From an uncultured Eudoraea sp. (GTDB lineage Bacteria > Bacteroidota > Bacteroidia > Flavobacteriales > Flavobacteriaceae), in contig CAJQNH010000165.1 of NCBI GenBank assembly GCA_905479615.1, positions 1 through 14,410 on the forward strand: DNA of 14,410 nucleotides, read 5' to 3'. The notes under the pieces were generated by a model, which made no database searches, was not told the origin of the DNA, and worked only from the letters and a program-made list of their open reading frames with translations. The translations under genes and the position numbers were made by a program. Positions 13,194-14,410 of this stretch are shown piece after piece; within the stretch, counting starts at the first letter, position 1, and the number at the start of each line of letters is the position of its first letter.

Positions 13194-14410
13194 CTATACG
13201 GGTATTGCATACATTTTATCACGTTGTTCCCTTATAGCCTTGTCAGACATATATTCATCAAACGTTAAATATCTGTCTATAGTATCTTTTGGAGTCAGTT
13301 CTACGATCCTATTTGCCACGGTTTGAGCGAATTGATGATCATGAGTGGTAAATATAACTGTACCCTTAAAATTGTTGAGCGAATTGTTAAAGGCCGTAAT
13401 GCTTTCCAAATCAAGATGGTTCGTAGGTTCATCTAACATCAGTACATTAGCCCTGATCATCATCATTCTACTAAGCATACATCTCACTTTTTCTCCACCA
13501 GAAAGAACTGTACACTTTTTTAATGCTTCCTCTCCACTAAACAACATTTTGCCCAAAAAACCACGTATATATACCTCTTCTCTTTCCTCTTCGGTTTTAG
13601 CCCATTGCCTTAACCAATCCACTAAATTCAAGTTTTCGTTGAAATAATCAGAATTGTCAGCAGGCAAATAGGATTGTGCAGTTGTAATTCCCCAGTGATA
13701 TGTACCGCTATCAGCTTTTCTTTTGCCATTGATAATTTCATAAAAAGCAGTTGTCGCCCTTGAATCTCTGGATAAAATTGTCACTTTATCTCCTTTAGCT
13801 AAATTCAAATTTAAGTTTTGGAACAATAATTCCCCATCTTCAGAACTAGCAGCCAAATTTTCAATATTCAAAATTTGGTCACCGGCTTCACGTTCCTGTT
13901 CAAAAATTATTGCAGGGTATCTCCTACTTGACGGTTTGATATCCTCAATCTTAAGTTTTTCCAACATTTTCTTTCTTGATGTTGCCTGCTTGCTTTTAGC
14001 GACATTAGCGCTAAAACGTTGAATAAACTCTTGTAATTCTTTAGCCTTATCTTCTGCTTTTTTGTTTTGTTGTGCCCTCTGCCTGGCTGCTAATTGACTA
14101 CTCTCATACCAGAAGGTGTAATTACCGGAAAAGGAATTCATTTTACCAAAATCTATATCGGCAATATTGGTGCAAACCGCATCCAGAAAATGGCGGTCAT
14201 GAGACACTACAATTACCGTATTATCGTACGAAGCCAGGAAATTTTCTAACCATGTAATGGTTTCATAATCCAAATCATTCGTAGGCTCATCCATAATTAA
14301 AACATCAGGGTTGCCAAATAACGCCTGAGCCAAGAGAACGCGAACTTTTAATTTTGAATCCAGTTCAGACATTAAGGTAAAATGAAATACCTCCGTAATT
14401 CCCAGATTTG
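13194..14410 (-). CDS. ABC-F family ATPase, YbiT-like (5' part outside window)
   Basis: C-terminal three quarters of an ABC-F protein, a soluble twin-ATPase acting on the ribosome. The frame stays open to the window edge: upstream of the Met codon at 14372 it reads NLGITEVFHFTL, continuous with the cassette, so the gene is cut by the window, not truncated. NBD1: degenerate signature MSELDSKLKVRVLLAQAL, Walker B VLIMDEPTNDLD, H-loop VVSHDRHFLD, and a short ABC-F linker rich in Lys, Arg and Gln (ARQRAQQNKKAEDKAKELQE) ending in KPSSRRYPAI. NBD2: Walker A position reads SRDSRATT without the Gly and Lys residues, yet the signature LSGGEKVRCMLSRMM, Walker B VLMLDEPTNHLD and switch FTTHDHQFAQ are intact. 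The pattern fits the YbiT-like subgroup usual in Bacteroidota, not the antibiotic-resistance ABC-F types. Walker A of NBD1 lies outside. The lipoprotein gene follows 29 nt after the stop. Confidence 0.92.
   Translation of the reverse strand, partial: NLGITEVFHFTLMSELDSKLKVRVLLAQALFGNPDVLIMDEPTNDLDYETITWLENFLASYDNTVIVVSHDRHFLDAVCTNIADIDFGKMNSFSGNYTFWYESSQLAARQRAQQNKKAEDKAKELQEFIQRFSANVAKSKQATSRKKMLEKLKIEDIKPSSRRYPAIIFEQEREAGDQILNIENLAASSEDGELLFQNLNLNLAKGDKVTILSRDSRATTAFYEIINGKRKADSGTYHWGITTAQSYLPADNSDYFNENLNLVDWLRQWAKTEEEREEVYIRGFLGKMLFSGEEALKKCTVLSGGEKVRCMLSRMMMIRANVLMLDEPTNHLDLESITAFNNSLNNFKGTVIFTTHDHQFAQTVANRIVELTPKDTIDRYLTFDEYMSDKAIREQRDKMYAIPV

Noticed and set aside
14373..14410. ABC-F gene as a truncated or broken gene starting at 14372
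   Set aside because: The frame remains open to the window edge and the residues upstream of that Met continue the ABC-F cassette, so the gene simply runs off the window.
1..14410. Undescribed multi-gene defence, mobile or biosynthetic system
   Set aside because: Gene content is housekeeping enzymes and envelope proteins in short unrelated transcription units; no transposase, integrase, repeat array, tRNA-associated attachment site or clustered unknown genes were seen.

Overview
The window looks like an ordinary chromosomal segment of a member of the Bacteroidota, most likely a Flavobacteriaceae-type marine or soil bacterium. The signs are AT-rich DNA (by eye mid to high 30s % GC), lipoproteins with Cys-17/18 lipoboxes, a DUF4252-type lipoprotein, a lumazine-binding-like NTF2 protein, absence of Shine-Dalgarno-like purine tracts at most starts, promoter elements of the TTG-N19/20-TAnnTTTG type, and an ABC-F protein of the Bacteroidota YbiT-like type. 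Genus cannot be fixed from the sequence.

Layout. 22-477 (-): small secreted NTF2-like protein, divergent from 590-2706 (+), a run of panB (pantothenate pathway), an RluA-type pseudouridine synthase and a DUF4252-type lipoprotein. The lipoprotein gene overlaps by 11 nt the 3' end of a convergent 514-aa conserved helical-repeat protein of unknown function (2696-4240, -). From a 145-bp divergent spacer leaves leuA-leuB (4386-6677, +), two leucine-biosynthesis enzymes with abutting reading frames. A TlpA-type thioredoxin lipoprotein (6721-7941, -) converges on leuB and diverges from pheT (8069-10495, +), which has a clear promoter. pheT ends 1 nt from a convergent secreted fasciclin-domain protein (10497-11048, -). 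Then come a two-TM membrane protein of unknown function with a clear promoter (11251-11967, +), a secreted lipoprotein (12022-13164, -) and the C-terminal three quarters of an ABC-F ATPase (13194 to the window end, -), whose N-terminus lies outside the window.

Functionally this is mostly housekeeping: CoA precursor and leucine biosynthesis, tRNA charging, RNA modification and ribosome-associated ABC-F function, mixed with envelope proteins (three lipoproteins, two proteins with cleavable signal peptides, one inner-membrane protein). Coding density is very high: the longest gap without a gene is about 202 bp (11049-11250), so no stretch over 300 bp needs separate description. I saw no tRNA, rRNA, CRISPR array, transposase, integrase, toxin-antitoxin pair or defence cassette. 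I found no convincing undescribed multi-gene system. The most worthwhile second looks are the ABC-F second cassette without a P-loop lysine, the uncharacterised 514-aa and 238-aa proteins, the short LeuA lacking the regulatory domain, and a few DNA palindromes and direct repeats.
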